Positions 63,680 through 64,000 of a DNA stretch of 64,000 nt are shown here, piece after piece. The notes under the pieces were generated by a model. That model saw only the letters and a program-made list of their open reading frames with translations, had not been told where the DNA came from and ran no database searches. This DNA comes from Spirochaetota bacterium (GTDB taxonomy: Bacteria > Spirochaetota > Spirochaetia > Treponematales > UBA12059), in the NCBI GenBank assembly GCA_018262985.1, contig JADFDI010000002.1:330314-394313 (forward strand), in the 5' to 3' direction. Both the position numbers and the translations under genes were made by a program. The first letter of the stretch is position 1, and each line of letters begins with the position of its first letter.

Positions 63680-64000
63680 GGGAGTACGTCCTCAGCGAAG
63701 ACGAGCGCCGGGCGCTCCTCGGCGTCGCCAGAAAGGCGATCTTGAACCGGTTCGAGGGCCGCGAGGCCGAGCTTCCCGCGGCCACGGGCGGGCTCGCCGC
63801 GCCGGCGGGCGCCTTCGTCACGCTCAAGAAACGCGGCGAGCTCCGGGGCTGCATCGGCCGCATCGTCGGCGGTCCGCCCCTCGTGGAGACGGTGGCGCGC
63901 ATGGCCGAGGACGCCGCCTTCGGCGATCCCCGCTTTCCCCCGCTCCAGGCCGACGAGCTGCCGGATGTATCGATAGAGATATCCGTCCTCACCCCGCTCG
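63676..64000 (+). CDS. amrA: AmmeMemoRadiSam system protein A (AMMECR1 domain), 3' end outside the window
   Basis: The first 108 residues are present. AMMECR1 motifs are clear: FVTLKKRGELRGCIGRI, AEDAAFGDPRFPPL and VSIEISVLTPL. The Cys in LRGCIG is the invariant one. It is translationally coupled to the MEMO gene (ATGA). Function of the family is unsettled; a redox or radical chemistry role is discussed. Confidence 0.92.
   Translation, partial: MREYVLSEDERRALLGVARKAILNRFEGREAELPAATGGLAAPAGAFVTLKKRGELRGCIGRIVGGPPLVETVARMAEDAAFGDPRFPPLQADELPDVSIEISVLTPL

Overview
The window is a gene-dense, high-GC bacterial chromosome segment that most likely comes from a spirochaete of the Treponema/Spirochaetales type. 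The inference rests on four things: a V-type ATPase operon containing the small DUF2764 gene, a stand-alone CheX phosphatase, a receiver-like/PilZ protein with many secreted lipoproteins and a beta-barrel outer-membrane protein, and the ribosome/GTPase block rplU-prp-rpmA-obg-nadD-yqeK-LCP-rsfS. No 16S gene is present, so the genus cannot be fixed. Both window edges cut genes: cheA on the left and an AMMECR1-domain gene on the right.

Layout. 1-2.06 kb: a STAS protein and a CheA with an unusual linker. 2.1-11.2 kb (minus strand): an overlapping chain ispE, spoVG, tRNA-Gln, rplY, tilS, ftsH, a TPR/calcium-loop secreted protein and an HtrA-like lipoprotein protease. 11.4 kb: a small protein with an extreme Asp/Glu tail. 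11.9-16.7 kb: the rplU-to-rsfS block. 16.8-19.3 kb: a DUF167 protein and ligA. 19.4-22.4 kb: an MFS transporter and a lipoprotein 5'-nucleotidase. 22.8-23.5 kb: vapBC. 23.6-36.8 kb: an envelope region with a barrel protein, three secreted endonuclease/exonuclease/phosphatase lipoproteins, a lamin-tail lipoprotein and a 1013-residue repeat lipoprotein; it also holds an AT-rich orphan gene. 37-38.5 kb: cheX and a decayed toxin-antitoxin zone. 38.7-46.7 kb: mfd, PilZ and ArsR regulators, a TPR protein and ispG. 46.7-54.4 kb: the V-ATPase operon. 54.4-55.8 kb: a gene-free, repeat-rich tRNA-Gly locus. 55.9-64 kb: a J-domain protein, trkA-trkH, speD-speE, an NtrC-type regulator and two AmmeMemoRadiSam genes.

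How the parts may work together. The 5'-nucleotidase and the three nuclease lipoproteins look like a surface system for breaking extracellular nucleic acid down to nucleosides and phosphate. V-ATPase and TrkAH handle ion gradients. ispE and ispG are two steps of the MEP isoprenoid pathway. The most unusual material is a family of 61-68 bp double-hairpin elements. Six copies have inserted cleanly into one of two 187-bp repeats downstream of tRNA-Gly, and a seventh lies in the damaged toxin-antitoxin zone. A candidate ~110-nt small RNA sits just upstream of the tRNA. Several genes (ligA, trkA, arsR, the J-domain gene, the MEMO gene, nearly ispE) carry a -10 box only 6-11 nt before the start codon, which points to leaderless mRNAs.
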